64,000 bases of DNA from Hyphomicrobiales bacterium (GCA_900469445.1 UBXM01000002.1:1-64000), one strand, 5' to 3'. Positions 46,038-55,442 are shown, counted from the first letter of the stretch. The notes: generated by a model from the sequence alone, not told the origin. Numbers and translations are program-made.

Positions 46038-46295
46038 AAAGTATATATATACCCGTTAAACGCAGAAGCTACTATTCGTTTACGTCAACGGGGCGTCTCG
46101 CACTCGAAGGCCGCGAAAATCCTGATGCGTCATCTGAACCGCATGCTGTTTATTAGCCAGCGTACGATGACCATCAATGTCCTCGCGTACCTAGCTGGTT
46201 GGGTGTTGGCGGATTGGTCGTAACGCGCTCATTGAGCTACAGCACCAGCTTTCAGCGTCCCTGACCTCTGTGTCTTCCATTGCGTTGGTGACGTG

Positions 46296-46570
46296 AGTGC
46301 GCTGACTGGATTGTTCCTAAACAAAACTCTAATGGCGGCAAGGAGAAAACTCTACCGATTAGCAAGGCCAGACCGCCATTTGGGCAGTTACTGGTCGTTA
46401 GCGCGATGACGCTGATCAAGCGAGCAAAGCAGGTGGGCTGTACCCGCCATCCTTGGCTGGGACATTGACGGAGCGCCGATTTAGTGAAGTAGCCGCTAAG
46501 CGCTCGCCAGCACCGTGGCACGGGTTGCTTGAGCAATCATGAGCGGTTTCTGGCCAATAGTTGAGAGATA
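46296..46570 (+). mobile_element. decayed IS110/IS1111-type transposase remnant
   Basis: The plus strand reads WIVPKQNSNGGKEK followed by ISK, then LLVVSAMTLIKRAKQ with a PWL block, and later ALASTVARVA and AIMSGF. These are the successive C-terminal blocks of IS110-family transposases (G-x-x-P-x-x-x-S-G-G-K-E-K, L-L-V-V-G-A, A-L-A-N-K-x-A-R). Several frameshifts and stops separate them, and the N-terminal DEDD catalytic part is not visible. No terminal inverted repeats were found, as expected for the family. Confidence 0.65.
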
Positions 46571-46610
46571 GTCACTGGGATTTAATTTTGCCGAAAACTT
46601 CTTTTCCGCG

Positions 46611-46635
46611 GGAACCATAGCAGGGACAGCTCGTT
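46611..46635 (+). promoter_or_regulatory. EcfG-type general stress promoter for the PRC-barrel gene
   Basis: GGAAC (46611-46615), 16 bases, CGTT (46632-46635): an exact consensus match, 53 bases upstream of the start codon at 46688. Confidence 0.7.
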
Positions 46636-46687
46636 TTGTATCGCCACGAAAAAAGTCGTGGGATCAATTGCGTACGAGGAAATACCC

Positions 46688-47164
46688 ATGAAGACGATTA
46701 TCGCCGCCGCCCTTGCTCTTGGCACGATGAGCACCGCAGTTCTTGCTCAGCAGCCGGCGGCTCCCGCAGCGACCGCGCCTGCGGCAACGGCTGCTTCCGG
46801 CGCCGATGCGACGATCGTCGGTCCAGGCATCACCATGGGAACGGCAGCAACGATGCCGCTCAAGACGGTAGAGATCAAGGACACCGACCTCGTCACTTCG
46901 AAGCTCGTTGGTCTGAACATCTACAACAAAGAAAACGAAGAAGTCGGCGAGATTTCTGACGTCGTTATCGGTGATGGCAAGTCTGTCATCGGCGTCATTG
47001 CGAGCGTCGGCGGATTCCTTGGCATGGGTGCAAGCTACGTCGTGATCGATCCGGCTTCTATCGCACTTGCCGACGACAACGGCACCTGGAAAGCTTATGT
47101 CGACACCAACAAGGACGACCTGTCGAAGGTTCCGAAGTTCGATTACGACAAGCTGAAGAAGTAA
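46688..47164 (+). CDS. exported PRC-barrel protein
   Basis: A 158-aa exported protein with a signal peptide of about 20 residues (cleavage after VLAQ). An Ala/Pro/Thr-rich linker leads to a PRC-barrel domain (about 72-130): SKLVGLNIYNKENEEVGEI, DVVIGDGKSVIGVIASVGGF and YVVIDPASIALADDNG. PRC-barrel domains bind protein partners or occur in photosynthetic and RNA-processing complexes; the periplasmic rhizobial version is probably structural. An EcfG promoter and a good terminator bracket the gene. Confidence 0.85.
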   Translation: MKTIIAAALALGTMSTAVLAQQPAAPAATAPAATAASGADATIVGPGITMGTAATMPLKTVEIKDTDLVTSKLVGLNIYNKENEEVGEISDVVIGDGKSVIGVIASVGGFLGMGASYVVIDPASIALADDNGTWKAYVDTNKDDLSKVPKFDYDKLKK

Positions 47165-47219
47165 TCATCGCGCTCTGCCGGCGACCACGGATGTAATGGC
47201 GCTTGGTTAAGTTCGAGAC

Positions 47220-47256
47220 AAGGCCGGTGCGAGAAATCGCTCCGGCCTTTATGTTT
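47220..47256 (+). terminator. rho-independent terminator of the PRC-barrel gene
   Basis: An 8-bp stem (47220-47227 with 47242-47249) extended by a GCG/CGC pair inside, followed by a T-rich run. Confidence 0.75.
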
Positions 47257-47274
47257 TGCGGGAACGAAATCAAA

Positions 47275-47460
47275 GCTATCCTTCGATTATTCGCGCGGAC
47301 TTTGCTACCTGTGTTCGACGCGAAACGAGGTCGTTGTACCGTGACCTGAGCTCGGATATCTCGCACTCTACGTTGATCCAGAACTCTGCGCGGGTAAGGA
47401 ACTGAGGATCATCTTCGAATGGCGCAGCTCTCAACAAGGCCTTGGCCTGAAATAGCGAAG
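47275..47460 (-). pseudogene. damaged paralogue of the small protein at 24341
   Basis: The minus strand reads QAKALLRAAPFEDDPQFL, then AEFWINVECEISELRSRYND and VSRRTQVAKSARIIEG before a stop. This matches the core of the protein at 24341-24637 (EMSELRSRYNDL). The N-terminal start is lost behind an in-frame stop and there is no start codon. Confidence 0.6.
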
Positions 47461-47470
47461 ATCTCGACGA

Positions 47471-47797
47471 CTACGGTGATGCGGTTTTAGCGTCCACAGA
47501 GTTGTGAACGTTCAGGCTGGAGCAGGCTTTATTGGGATAAGCTTTGCGCATCAATTGCGGATCCGAGAATGTTGCAATTTCTTCAAGCAGGGCATGTGAG
47601 CATTTCGCGACTCGAGCGGCATCGAGCGACGCCAAGCCGACTTCGGCCTTGAAGAATTGACGGGTTGTATCAACCAAATTAACGAGGGCAATCGCCGCGC
47701 CGTATATGTCGGATGCAACTTGCGCAAGCTCGCCAAATTCCGACTCTCGGGGAGTGTCGAAGGATACCGTAGGCGCGGAGAGTAGCCGATCGCTCAC
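47471..47797 (-). CDS. truncated GAF-domain protein
   Basis: A 108-aa frame from a GTG at 47797. Residues about 18-65 (SEFGELAQVASDIYGAAIAL, then VDTTRQFFKAEVG) are the first half of a GAF domain as found in bacterial sensor kinases. The second half and any output domain are absent, and the end is unrelated. It is either a tiny orphan GAF protein or, more likely, a fragment of a deleted kinase. Confidence 0.45.
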   Translation of the reverse strand: MSDRLLSAPTVSFDTPRESEFGELAQVASDIYGAAIALVNLVDTTRQFFKAEVGLASLDAARVAKCSHALLEEIATFSDPQLMRKAYPNKACSSLNVHNSVDAKTASP

Positions 47798-47953
47798 TTT
47801 CAGTGCAGGGCCTGGGGGTTATTGAAACTCGGCCACTCGCCTGATGCTCATGCTTTATTTACTCGAAATCGTTTTCTGATGAAGCTCAGCGAAATCTCTT
47901 GCCGGTACATCAAATCGGCAAGCAATTAAGCACGGCTTTTTCGACACCGAACG

Positions 47954-48319
47954 TTAACGCTCTGTAATGCCGAGCTCAGCCAGGTTTCGCGCCACTGCTT
48001 CTTCGGAAACAGGCTTGGACAGAAACCGCGCCTTGGCAGGCAGTGCACCTTGCGAAGGTGAATATCGACCGGAAATCACGGCGATCGCGCATTCCGGGCG
48101 TGTTTCCGCGACATGACGGGCTAGTTCAAGCCCATTCATTGAACCTGGCATGTCGATGTCCGTCACCAAGGCATGGATCAGTGGGGTCTGCTCCATAATC
48201 TCGATTGCCTCATCTGCATTGCCCGCCTGCAGAACTGCGAAACCTCGATCGATCAAGATATCGACAAGGTCCATTCGAATGAGCCCGTCGTCTTCAACAA
48301 CAAGAATAGTGGTACTCAT
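47954..48319 (-). CDS. single-domain response regulator
   Basis: A 121-aa receiver-only protein. The acid pocket is Asp10/Asp11, the phosphorylated Asp54 is in LVTDIDMPG, and Lys102 in LSKP is the conserved lysine. There is no output domain, so it acts as a phosphate shuttle or sink, or by direct protein contacts. It overlaps the HWE kinase stop by one base and is clearly its partner. In alphaproteobacteria such kinase plus single receiver pairs often feed the PhyR/EcfG stress pathway; that link is inferred here. Confidence 0.9.
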   Translation of the reverse strand: MSTTILVVEDDGLIRMDLVDILIDRGFAVLQAGNADEAIEIMEQTPLIHALVTDIDMPGSMNGLELARHVAETRPECAIAVISGRYSPSQGALPAKARFLSKPVSEEAVARNLAELGITER

Positions 48320-49779
48320 TAGTGCTCCTTCTGAAAGCTTTCCAGGTCAGCAGTGATGAAGCATCTAAGCCCGTGTGGTTCGTAGACCATCTTCACGTTG
48401 CTGTTTACGGTGCCATTCAACCCAGCCGAAATAAGCCGCATTCCCGATCCTTGCGTCGATGGACCGGTGATTGCCGGTCCGCCGAGCTCTTTCCATTCCA
48501 TCTCGAACCGGTCTCTCGCGTTTCCGGCAACTCGCCAACTGATATCGATGCTGCCCTCAGGCGACGAGAGCGCGCCATACTTCAGGGCGTTTGTCGCCAG
48601 CTCATGCAAAATCAGCGAAACCGACAATGCCGGGCGTGACCCGACTTTGAGATTTGGGCCGACTATGCGTATCCGCGGCCGGGCGGGATCGTCATGCAAT
48701 GTGATCATCTGATCTACGAGTTGACGGACGGTCGAGGCTCCGCGACCTCCTTCCAGAATCGTATCGTGAGCATCGCTCAAAACTGCAATTCGCTCTGCTA
48801 GTCGTTTCCGGGCGGTCGAGATATCAGGGGCGTTTCGCAAGGTCTGAGATGCGATAGCCTGCACCATGGCAAGCTGGTTTTTGAGGCGATGGCCCAGCTC
48901 GTGGGAAAGCAACGCCTGCCGCGCCTCTTCTGCGCGCAGCTCCGTCACATCGCGAGCCTGAACCAAGATACCGTTTATAGCAGCTGTTTCGTTTCGCATT
49001 GGCTGGTAGACGAGATCGATCAGCCGACGCTGCATCTCGCCCTCTGGACCACGGTTTAGCTCGATCGGCAACGCCCGGGCGACAAAGGCTTCACCGGTTC
49101 GGTATACGTCATCCAAAATGCCGATGAATCCCTGCCGCACAACTTCAGAAACAGCTTCTGCGACGGTCTTGCCGATGATGTCGCGGCTTGCGCCGATCAT
49201 CGAATAATATTCTTCGTTCGCATATTCGAACCGGTGATCAGGGCCCGCCAGCATCGCGATCCCACCGGGACTAAGTTCGAAGACCTGCATGAACCGGTCC
49301 CTCAGCGTTTTTTCCGCCCGGCGGGTCATCACCTCAGTCGTTATCTCGGTGCAGGCGCAAAACATCCCGAGCACGGTGCCCCAAGGATCTCGAACCGGCG
49401 TATATGAAAACGCAAAATGGGTCTCCTCCGGATAGCCGTTTCGATGCATCGTGAACTCGATGTCATCCATCGATGTGCCGGCACCGCGATAGGCAGCAGT
49501 GATGATAGGCTCAACGTCCTCCCAAATATCGTGCCACAGCGATTGGAAGGACTGGCCAAAGGCCTTCGGATGGCGAGCTCCGCACATGGCAGCATAGCCA
49601 TCGTTGTACAAGGTCACCTGTGACGGTCCCCAAACGATCAGCATTGGCTGTAGGGAACCTAGCATGACGCTTGTCAGTGTCTTCAGTTCGACACTCCATT
49701 GATCCATCGCCCCCAATGGTGAGGTGGACCAGTCATGATCACGGAAGAGCCGGTGGCAATCCGGGTTGGCAAGCGGCAT
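48319..49779 (-). CDS. PAS-HWE sensor histidine kinase
   Basis: A 486-aa soluble kinase. Two PAS domains (about 20-150, starting RDHDWSTSPLGAMDQWSVEL, and about 165-285) precede an HWE kinase core with the acceptor His in SHELGHRLKNQLAMVQ. The N-box HELATNAL and the W-x-E / GGPAITGPSTQGSG motifs are present. There is no membrane segment. Its first PAS domain is like the N-terminus of the hybrid kinase at 8315-11281 and the remnant at 16218-16415. It is first in a two-gene operon with the single receiver. Confidence 0.9.
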   Translation of the reverse strand: MPLANPDCHRLFRDHDWSTSPLGAMDQWSVELKTLTSVMLGSLQPMLIVWGPSQVTLYNDGYAAMCGARHPKAFGQSFQSLWHDIWEDVEPIITAAYRGAGTSMDDIEFTMHRNGYPEETHFAFSYTPVRDPWGTVLGMFCACTEITTEVMTRRAEKTLRDRFMQVFELSPGGIAMLAGPDHRFEYANEEYYSMIGASRDIIGKTVAEAVSEVVRQGFIGILDDVYRTGEAFVARALPIELNRGPEGEMQRRLIDLVYQPMRNETAAINGILVQARDVTELRAEEARQALLSHELGHRLKNQLAMVQAIASQTLRNAPDISTARKRLAERIAVLSDAHDTILEGGRGASTVRQLVDQMITLHDDPARPRIRIVGPNLKVGSRPALSVSLILHELATNALKYGALSSPEGSIDISWRVAGNARDRFEMEWKELGGPAITGPSTQGSGMRLISAGLNGTVNSNVKMVYEPHGLRCFITADLESFQKEH

Positions 49780-50030
49780 ACATTTACCCGTCGAAGTTTG
49801 TTGCCTGCCAATAACTCCAATCAGACTGAAAGGTCGCTCATGGCTGCGATATTTTTGTAGATGAAAGAAAATAGGCTGCGGATCGGTCTTTGGTAGAGGT
49901 TACCCATAAGGCGATCGGTCGGAACGCAGAGCATTATCAGTTGCCCTTCACGGGAAGGAACAATTGCCTCCATCCAACGGAAATGCCTGGTTCGCGGGCA
50001 GGACGTTACGGAAAACTATTCGGGTGAAGG

Positions 50031-50055
50031 GGAACTCTGCCGTTCCCAGGTTGTT
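50031..50055 (+). promoter_or_regulatory. EcfG-type general stress promoter for the hydrolase gene
   Basis: GGAAC (50031-50035), 17 bases, GTT (50053-50055), 24 bases upstream of the ATG at 50079. The other 250 bases of the gap after the HWE kinase hold no gene. Confidence 0.6.
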
Positions 50056-50078
50056 CGTAGTCACGGACGGAGGTGACG

Positions 50079-50643
50079 ATGAACGATCAAGGCAACTGGC
50101 GGCACATCTGTGTTGATGCTCAGCGGATGTTCTCAGAGGACCCCCCTTGTCGTGTGCCATGGATGTCGCGCGTCCTGCCCCAGCTTCAAGATGCAAGAGA
50201 CCGCCACGCCGATCGGGCGATAGTTACGCGGATCATCCCACCTGTTCACCCTGACGATGCGGCCGGGAGCTGGAACGACAACTACCGCAAATGGTGGATG
50301 ATGACGGGCAAACATTTGCCGCAGGAATTGCTCCGTCTCGCACCTTCTACAAGCTCTGGTTCCACCCGCCCGCACTTTCGACAAGGCGACGTATTCGCCG
50401 TGGGTGGATAGGCGCATGAGTGTAGACACGGTCGTCATCACCGGAGGCGAGACGGATGTCTGCGTTCTCACCACTGTCCTCGGAGCCATCGATCTTGGCT
50501 TTCGTGTTCTCATGCTGAGTGACGCGGTCTGTAGTGGTGCCAACGAAACTCATGATGCTGCCGTCGATCTCCTCGGCGACCGTTTCTCTGTGCAACTCGA
50601 GCTGCGTAAAACCGAAGAATTTCTCTCGGCAGTCCCGGTTTGA
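50079..50643 (+). pseudogene. frameshifted isochorismatase-family cysteine hydrolase
   Basis: The first frame (to about 50340) reads WRHICVDAQRMFSEDPP, VPWMSRVLPQ and NYRKWWMMTGKHLPQELLRL. The second, one base over, reads LVPPARTFDKATYSPWVD followed by VDTVVITGGETDVCVLTTVL and AVCSGANETHDAAVDLLG. Together they make a nicotinamidase-like hydrolase with the catalytic Asp (VDAQRMF) and Cys (TDVCVL) in separate frames. A short helix before the VDT strand is also shortened. GGAGG and an EcfG promoter stand before the ATG, so the upstream signals are still intact. A sequencing error at about 50345 is the alternative. Confidence 0.75.
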
Positions 50644-50757
50644 ACGATACCAGCACTCACTGAATTTCTCAGGGAGAACTCGATTGGATGCCAGTGCGAT
50701 GCAGGACTGTTCAACCCGAGGCTACTGCCTCCCAGATCGTCGAAGGAAGGAAATAAT

Positions 50758-51375
50758 ATGCCCATCAAGGCCATTGCTTTCAACAGCACTCTGAAATCGT
50801 CTAATGCATCGGAGCCGTCTTCGACCGGGAAATTGCTGGATCTCATCTCTGTAGAATTCAAGAGACATGGCATCGAGACAGAAGTAGTCCGTCTCGCTGA
50901 TAACGATATCAAGCCCGGCGTGAGTTCGGACGAAGGCGAGGGGGATGCCTGGCCAGCGATCCGCGAGAAAGTCCTTCAAGCAGATATTCTCCTGGTTGGA
51001 ACGCCGATTTGGCTCGGGCAGCCTTCCAGTGTTTGCAAACGAGCGCTTGAGCGCATGGACGCATTCCTGGAGGAAACGGACGAGGAAGGGCGCATGGTGT
51101 CCTATGGCAAGGTTGCAGCGGTTGCCGTTGTCGGTAACGAAGATGGCGCTCACCATGTCTCGGCCGAAATCTATCAGGCACTGAATGATGTTGGGTTCAC
51201 AATTCCCGCCAACGCCGTTGCTTACTGGGTCGGAGAGGCAATGGGCTCGACGAACTTCGTCGATCTGGACGAAGTGCCAGAGGAGGTGCAGACAATGATT
51301 TCGATGCTCGCGCGCAACACGGCTCATCTCGCGAAGCTTTTGAAGAGCGCGCAATATCCCGGTGAAAAGAGCTGA
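50758..51375 (+). CDS. flavodoxin/NADPH-dependent FMN reductase family protein
   Basis: A 205-aa soluble flavoprotein. The N-terminal IKAIAFNSTLKSS holds the FMN phosphate loop. A TEVVRLADNDIKPGV segment and ADILLVGTPIWLGQPSSVCK (about 75-95, the second flavin-contact region) follow, and the protein ends with a long helix. It probably reduces quinones or other acceptors with NADPH and limits oxidative damage. It lies about 110 bases after the broken hydrolase gene on the same strand; AAGGAAA precedes the ATG. Confidence 0.8.
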   Translation: MPIKAIAFNSTLKSSNASEPSSTGKLLDLISVEFKRHGIETEVVRLADNDIKPGVSSDEGEGDAWPAIREKVLQADILLVGTPIWLGQPSSVCKRALERMDAFLEETDEEGRMVSYGKVAAVAVVGNEDGAHHVSAEIYQALNDVGFTIPANAVAYWVGEAMGSTNFVDLDEVPEEVQTMISMLARNTAHLAKLLKSAQYPGEKS

Positions 51376-51389
51376 GTTCCTGCGTCTAG

Positions 51390-51414
51390 GGAACTTCCTC
51401 CGATCGCAGCGGTT
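51390..51414 (+). promoter_or_regulatory. EcfG-type promoter upstream of the SDR/GH15 operon
   Basis: GGAAC (51390-51394), 17 bases, GTT (51412-51414), about 110 bases upstream of the start codon at 51523. Confidence 0.5.
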
Positions 51415-51522
51415 CACTCCCGCGTCCGACGACACATCCAGGTGGCCGCTCGTCTCGACATTCGGCGCGCGGAGCTGACCGGTTGGTCGGAAATCGCTCA
51501 CCCTAATTTTGCGAGGTAAATC

Positions 51523-51882
51523 ATGACAAACATCAAGGCCAAGGGCTTTGATAATGCCGAACAGCTTCGCGAGAATCTCGCAGAGCTTGATGACGAGGCT
51601 CCGGCCGACGACCCTGCCGTGGAGGACGAAGGGATCGATCCCCGCGACCAGATCGCTGCGCTACGGAAAGAAATTGCCGAGCTACATCAGCAGCTCGCAT
51701 CGACCCGGGGTTATTCCGATGGCGTCTCAGCGCCCACCGACTCCGATAAACCTTGGCGACAAATTGCGGTCACTGTCGCAGCAACGTTCATCTTTGGACG
51801 ACTTGTTCAGAAGTTGCGGCTCGGTGCCGCAGGCGCCGCAGCTGTACCGCATGTCGCGTCACAGCTCGGGCGCCGTTTCTGA
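51523..51882 (+). CDS. small single-pass membrane protein
   Basis: A 119-aa protein. The N-terminal 65 residues are acidic with a coiled coil ([19 protein letters not shown]). A single hydrophobic segment (about 82-98) and a basic Gly/Ala-rich tail follow. The layout recalls DUF883/ElaB-like ribosome- or membrane-tethered stress proteins, but the match is loose. It is the first gene of a run that includes SDR, GH15 and SMP-30 genes. Confidence 0.6.
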   Translation: MTNIKAKGFDNAEQLRENLAELDDEAPADDPAVEDEGIDPRDQIAALRKEIAELHQQLASTRGYSDGVSAPTDSDKPWRQIAVTVAATFIFGRLVQKLRLGAAGAAAVPHVASQLGRRF

Positions 51883-51919
51883 GCGCATCATTTTCCAAGC
51901 CAACATAAGGAATTGCAAC

Positions 51920-52819
51920 ATGGCATCTCCCAACCAGTTCGATATTCAAAACCCTCTTAACCAGTATCCTCAACCGGAATTCCCCAAACAGCCTCAACCC
52001 GTCCCGGGCCTTGCCAGCAAGATGCAGCCGGTTCCCGACCATGGAGAGACAAGCTACAAGGGCTTCGGCCGGCTCAACGGTCGCAAAGCGTTGGTAACCG
52101 GGGGCGATTCTGGAATTGGTCGGGCAGCAGCAATCGCATTCGCGCGCGAAGGTGCTGACGTTGTCATCAACTATCTTCCGGAAGAGCAGTCTGACGCCGA
52201 CGAAGTCATAACGCTTGTCGAAGCGGCAGGTCGCAAAGCCGTTGCTATACCAGGCGACCTGAAGAGTGAAGAGTTCTGCAAGCTCCTGGTTCAGAAAGCG
52301 CACGATGAACTCGGCGGTCTTGACCTGATTGCTAACGTCGCCGGTCGCCAGAAGGCGGTTGAAAGCATTGCGGATCTCACAACGGAGCAGTTCGACGAAA
52401 CTTTCAAGACGAACGTGTATGCGTTGTTCTGGATCTGCAAAGCGGCGCTGCCTTTGCTGCCGGAAGGCGCAACCATCATCAATACAGCATCCATTCAGGC
52501 TTACGAGCCATCGGCGAGCCTCCTAGATTACGCGCCGACCAAGTCCTCGATCGTCGCGTTCAGCAAAGCTCTCTCCAAACAGGTCGTCGAGAAGGGCGTG
52601 CGCGTCAACGTCGTGGCACCCGGTCCCGTCTGGACGCCGCTGCAAACATCTGGAGGCCAGCCTCAGGAAGCGATCGTAACCTTCGGGAGCCAGGTGCCGA
52701 TGAAACGCCCGGGCCAGCCGGCTGAATGCGGACCGCTCTATGTATTTCTTGCTTCGCAGGAGTCGAGTTACATCACCGGTGAGGTCTTCGGCGTCACCGG
52801 CGGCAACACCCTCCCCTGA
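51920..52819 (+). CDS. YghA-type short-chain dehydrogenase/reductase
   Basis: A 299-aa NAD(P)-dependent oxidoreductase. A polar N-terminal extension (about 1-50, with [14 protein letters not shown]) precedes the Rossmann start [20 protein letters not shown]. The catalytic set is Ser in TASIQAYEP, then Tyr-x-x-x-Lys in YAPTKSS. The extension and the sequence put it in the glucose/ribitol dehydrogenase-like YghA group, whose substrates are mostly unknown. It ends on the start codon of the GH15 gene. A paralogue is encoded at 57826-58689. Confidence 0.88.
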   Translation: MASPNQFDIQNPLNQYPQPEFPKQPQPVPGLASKMQPVPDHGETSYKGFGRLNGRKALVTGGDSGIGRAAAIAFAREGADVVINYLPEEQSDADEVITLVEAAGRKAVAIPGDLKSEEFCKLLVQKAHDELGGLDLIANVAGRQKAVESIADLTTEQFDETFKTNVYALFWICKAALPLLPEGATIINTASIQAYEPSASLLDYAPTKSSIVAFSKALSKQVVEKGVRVNVVAPGPVWTPLQTSGGQPQEAIVTFGSQVPMKRPGQPAECGPLYVFLASQESSYITGEVFGVTGGNTLP

Positions 52820-54600
52820 TGCTGGAAAATCTTCAGCCCCAACGCTCGGGCGGCTTTTTGCCGCTCGAGCATTACGCCGCGATTGGCGAGGGCAGGTCGG
52901 TTGCGCTGGTTGGTGCCGATGGCTCCATCGACTGGTGGTGCGCGCCAGACATGGATTCCCCGCCACTTTTTAACCGCTTGCACGATGCTCAAGGCGGGCG
53001 GTTTTCCCTCACGCCTATCGCACCTTTTTCAATCGAGCGACGATACCGCGAAGGCAGCAACGTCCTTGAAACGACGTTTATCACCGATACCGGCCGGGCC
53101 CGAGTTACAGAATCCATCAATAGTGGGGCTGGTGGAAGGCTGCCCTGGTGCGAGCTCGCCAGAAGGATCGAAGGCATTTCAGGCGAGGTGGAATTTGAGG
53201 TCGTCATTCAGCCTATCTGCGCTCAGGGAGACGTTAGCCGCGCCAACCACCCAAATGCCTGCATTCGCTATATCGGGGATCTGACAACGACATTCTGCCA
53301 CTCTGATGAGGTCCTGATCGTCGACGATGACGACCACAAGACAGTCGCGCGATACCGGACAAAGACGGGTTCGCGCATCTGTGTTGCCTATCTTGTTGCC
53401 GACAAAGCGCCGCTGGCTATTCCCGACTTGGCGGAAATCGACAACCGCATCGACTTCAGCGATGACGAGTGGCGACGCTGGTCTGACAAGCTATCTTACG
53501 AGGGGCCGTTTAAATCAGATTTTGTCCGTTGCGCCCTTTCACTCAAGTTCCTGCTCTACGCGAAAACTGGCGCGATCGCCGCAGCCGCGACCTCGGGGCT
53601 TCCGGAACGCATCGGTGGCGACAAGAACTACGATTACCGATATGCCTGGATTCGCGATGCGGCGTATACTATCAAAGCTTTCCTAAGGGCCGGTGCGCTA
53701 TCGGAAGCGATCGGCGCGTTTGGATGGTTGATCCGCACGATCGACGAGGATGGACCGAAACCATCGGTCGTCTACACCTTGGACGGCCGTGAAGTTCCTG
53801 ATGAACGGGTGATCAGGGTTCCCGGCTATCGGGGCTCGACGCCGGTGCGTACGGGCAACCGCGCCAAAAATCAAGTCCAGCTCAGTTGTTACGGCGATCT
53901 GCTGGAGACGGCTTTTTTATTCGCCGAAATGGGTCATGTGCTGGACCCGCCAACGGCACGCCTCATGGAACGATTGGCGGACCAGGTCGTCGATCGTTGG
54001 GAGGAGAAAGATTCAGGTCTCTGGGAGCTCGAGGATCAGCAGCATTATACGTTCTCCAAAATAGGGTGCTGGCTTGCTCTTGTCCGCGCATCGCATCTTG
54101 CCCGCCACGGTCACATAAAAGGCGATGCAGACCGATGGGAGGAGGAAAGTCGAAAGATCTGCGACTGGATCGATACCTACTGCTGGTCCGAAGAGAAAAA
54201 GGCCTACACTTTCTATGCCGGCACAGACAAGCTCGATGCAGCCCTGCTTCTGACGACCCGATTTGGATTTGAACACGAGGGTCGGCTGAGAACGACACGC
54301 GATGCCATCGAAAGAGAGCTCGCAACCGGCCCGCTGGTGTATCGTTACAGCGGTGCTGCCGATGAAGAGGGCGCCTTCGTTGCCTGCTCCTGTTGGTTGG
54401 TCGAAGCCTATGCTTTCCTCAGCGATGTCGACGAGGCGGAAAAAAAGCTGAAGGAGCTGCTGATACCGCTCGGAAACAACTTCGGTATCCTCTGCGAGCA
54501 GATTGATCCTGAGAGCGGAGCAGGGTTGGGCAACCTGCCACAAGGTCTCAGTCATCTCACACTCCTTCATGCAATTTTCTCACTCCAGGAGAACCAATGA
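52819..54600 (+). CDS. glycoside hydrolase family 15 enzyme (glucoamylase/trehalase-like)
   Basis: A 593-aa enzyme. An N-terminal beta-rich domain (about 1-230, GAIGEGRSVALVGADGSIDWW-like start) precedes an (alpha/alpha)6 barrel (about 250-590). NYDYRYAWIRDAAYTI, GLWELEDQQHYTFSK and GNLPQGLSHLTLL are GH15 landmarks, and the Glu in WELE is a catalytic candidate. In rhizobia GH15 proteins may act on trehalose, maltose-type oligosaccharides or storage glucans. Its operon with SMP-30 and an SDR suggests glucose release followed by oxidation. There is no signal peptide, so it is cytoplasmic. Confidence 0.88.
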   Translation: MLENLQPQRSGGFLPLEHYAAIGEGRSVALVGADGSIDWWCAPDMDSPPLFNRLHDAQGGRFSLTPIAPFSIERRYREGSNVLETTFITDTGRARVTESINSGAGGRLPWCELARRIEGISGEVEFEVVIQPICAQGDVSRANHPNACIRYIGDLTTTFCHSDEVLIVDDDDHKTVARYRTKTGSRICVAYLVADKAPLAIPDLAEIDNRIDFSDDEWRRWSDKLSYEGPFKSDFVRCALSLKFLLYAKTGAIAAAATSGLPERIGGDKNYDYRYAWIRDAAYTIKAFLRAGALSEAIGAFGWLIRTIDEDGPKPSVVYTLDGREVPDERVIRVPGYRGSTPVRTGNRAKNQVQLSCYGDLLETAFLFAEMGHVLDPPTARLMERLADQVVDRWEEKDSGLWELEDQQHYTFSKIGCWLALVRASHLARHGHIKGDADRWEEESRKICDWIDTYCWSEEKKAYTFYAGTDKLDAALLLTTRFGFEHEGRLRTTRDAIERELATGPLVYRYSGAADEEGAFVACSCWLVEAYAFLSDVDEAEKKLKELLIPLGNNFGILCEQIDPESGAGLGNLPQGLSHLTLLHAIFSLQENQ

Positions 54601-55442
54601 AAACATTAAACGCGCAGCCACTCGACCTCAATCTTTCCGCATGCCAACTCGGAGAGGGGATCCACTGGGATGCGCCAACTCTATCTCTTTGGTGGGTCGA
54701 TATCACCGGCAAGCGCATCCATCGATACGCTACTGCGAGCGGAAACCATCGATCGTGGCCCGTTTCGAAAGAAGTGAGCTTCGTCTTTCCAAATGCCGAC
54801 GGGAAAATACTCGTCGGGCTGAGCAACGGCGTCTACGTCTTTGACCCTGAAACAGGGGAAGAGCGTCCATTGGCTTTGCTTGATCTGCCGGCCGATCACA
54901 GGCTGAACGATGGCAAATTGGATCCTTCCGGCCGCCTTTGGGTCGGGACAATCAACACATCGGCCGATCCATCTGAAACGGCTGGTCTCTACCTTCTGCG
55001 AGGTGATAGGCTGGAGGAGGTTGAAGGTGGATACACGAACGCGAATGGCAAGGCATGGAGTGCGGATGCGGGGCTCATGTTCCACGCCGATACCGGTCGA
55101 GAGACGATCTGGGTATACGACTACTCCAACGATGAAGGCGTCGTGACAAACAAACGCGTGTTTACCAAGACGTCCAAGGGAAGTCCGGACGGACTGGAAG
55201 CCGATAGTGATGGCAATCTCTATGCCGCGATTTTCGGCGGCTCCCGTGTCGACATTTTCTCGCCACGTGGTGATCTTGTCGGTCGTGTCGATCTTCCGGT
55301 CCCAAATGTGACTAGTTGCTGCCTTGGCGGCGCAGGCCGCAAGAGGCTCTTCATCACGACTGCCTTCGACGGGTTGAGCCCCGAAGCGCGACGAAAGGCT
55401 CCAATGTCCGGGCATGTCTTTCAAGCTCACATCGAAGGGTGA
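54597..55442 (+). CDS. SMP-30/gluconolactonase family lactonase
   Basis: A 281-aa six-bladed beta-propeller of the SMP-30/gluconolactonase group. It would open sugar lactones (for example gluconolactone) with a divalent metal. The first ligand Glu is in LGEGIHWD, the Asn in HRLNDGKLDPSGRLWVGTIN, and the Asp in GSPDGLEADSDGNLY. It overlaps the GH15 gene by four bases (ATGA), so translation is coupled. Together with the GH15 enzyme and the SDR it could turn a glucan or trehalose into gluconate. Confidence 0.88.
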   Translation: MKTLNAQPLDLNLSACQLGEGIHWDAPTLSLWWVDITGKRIHRYATASGNHRSWPVSKEVSFVFPNADGKILVGLSNGVYVFDPETGEERPLALLDLPADHRLNDGKLDPSGRLWVGTINTSADPSETAGLYLLRGDRLEEVEGGYTNANGKAWSADAGLMFHADTGRETIWVYDYSNDEGVVTNKRVFTKTSKGSPDGLEADSDGNLYAAIFGGSRVDIFSPRGDLVGRVDLPVPNVTSCCLGGAGRKRLFITTAFDGLSPEARRKAPMSGHVFQAHIEG

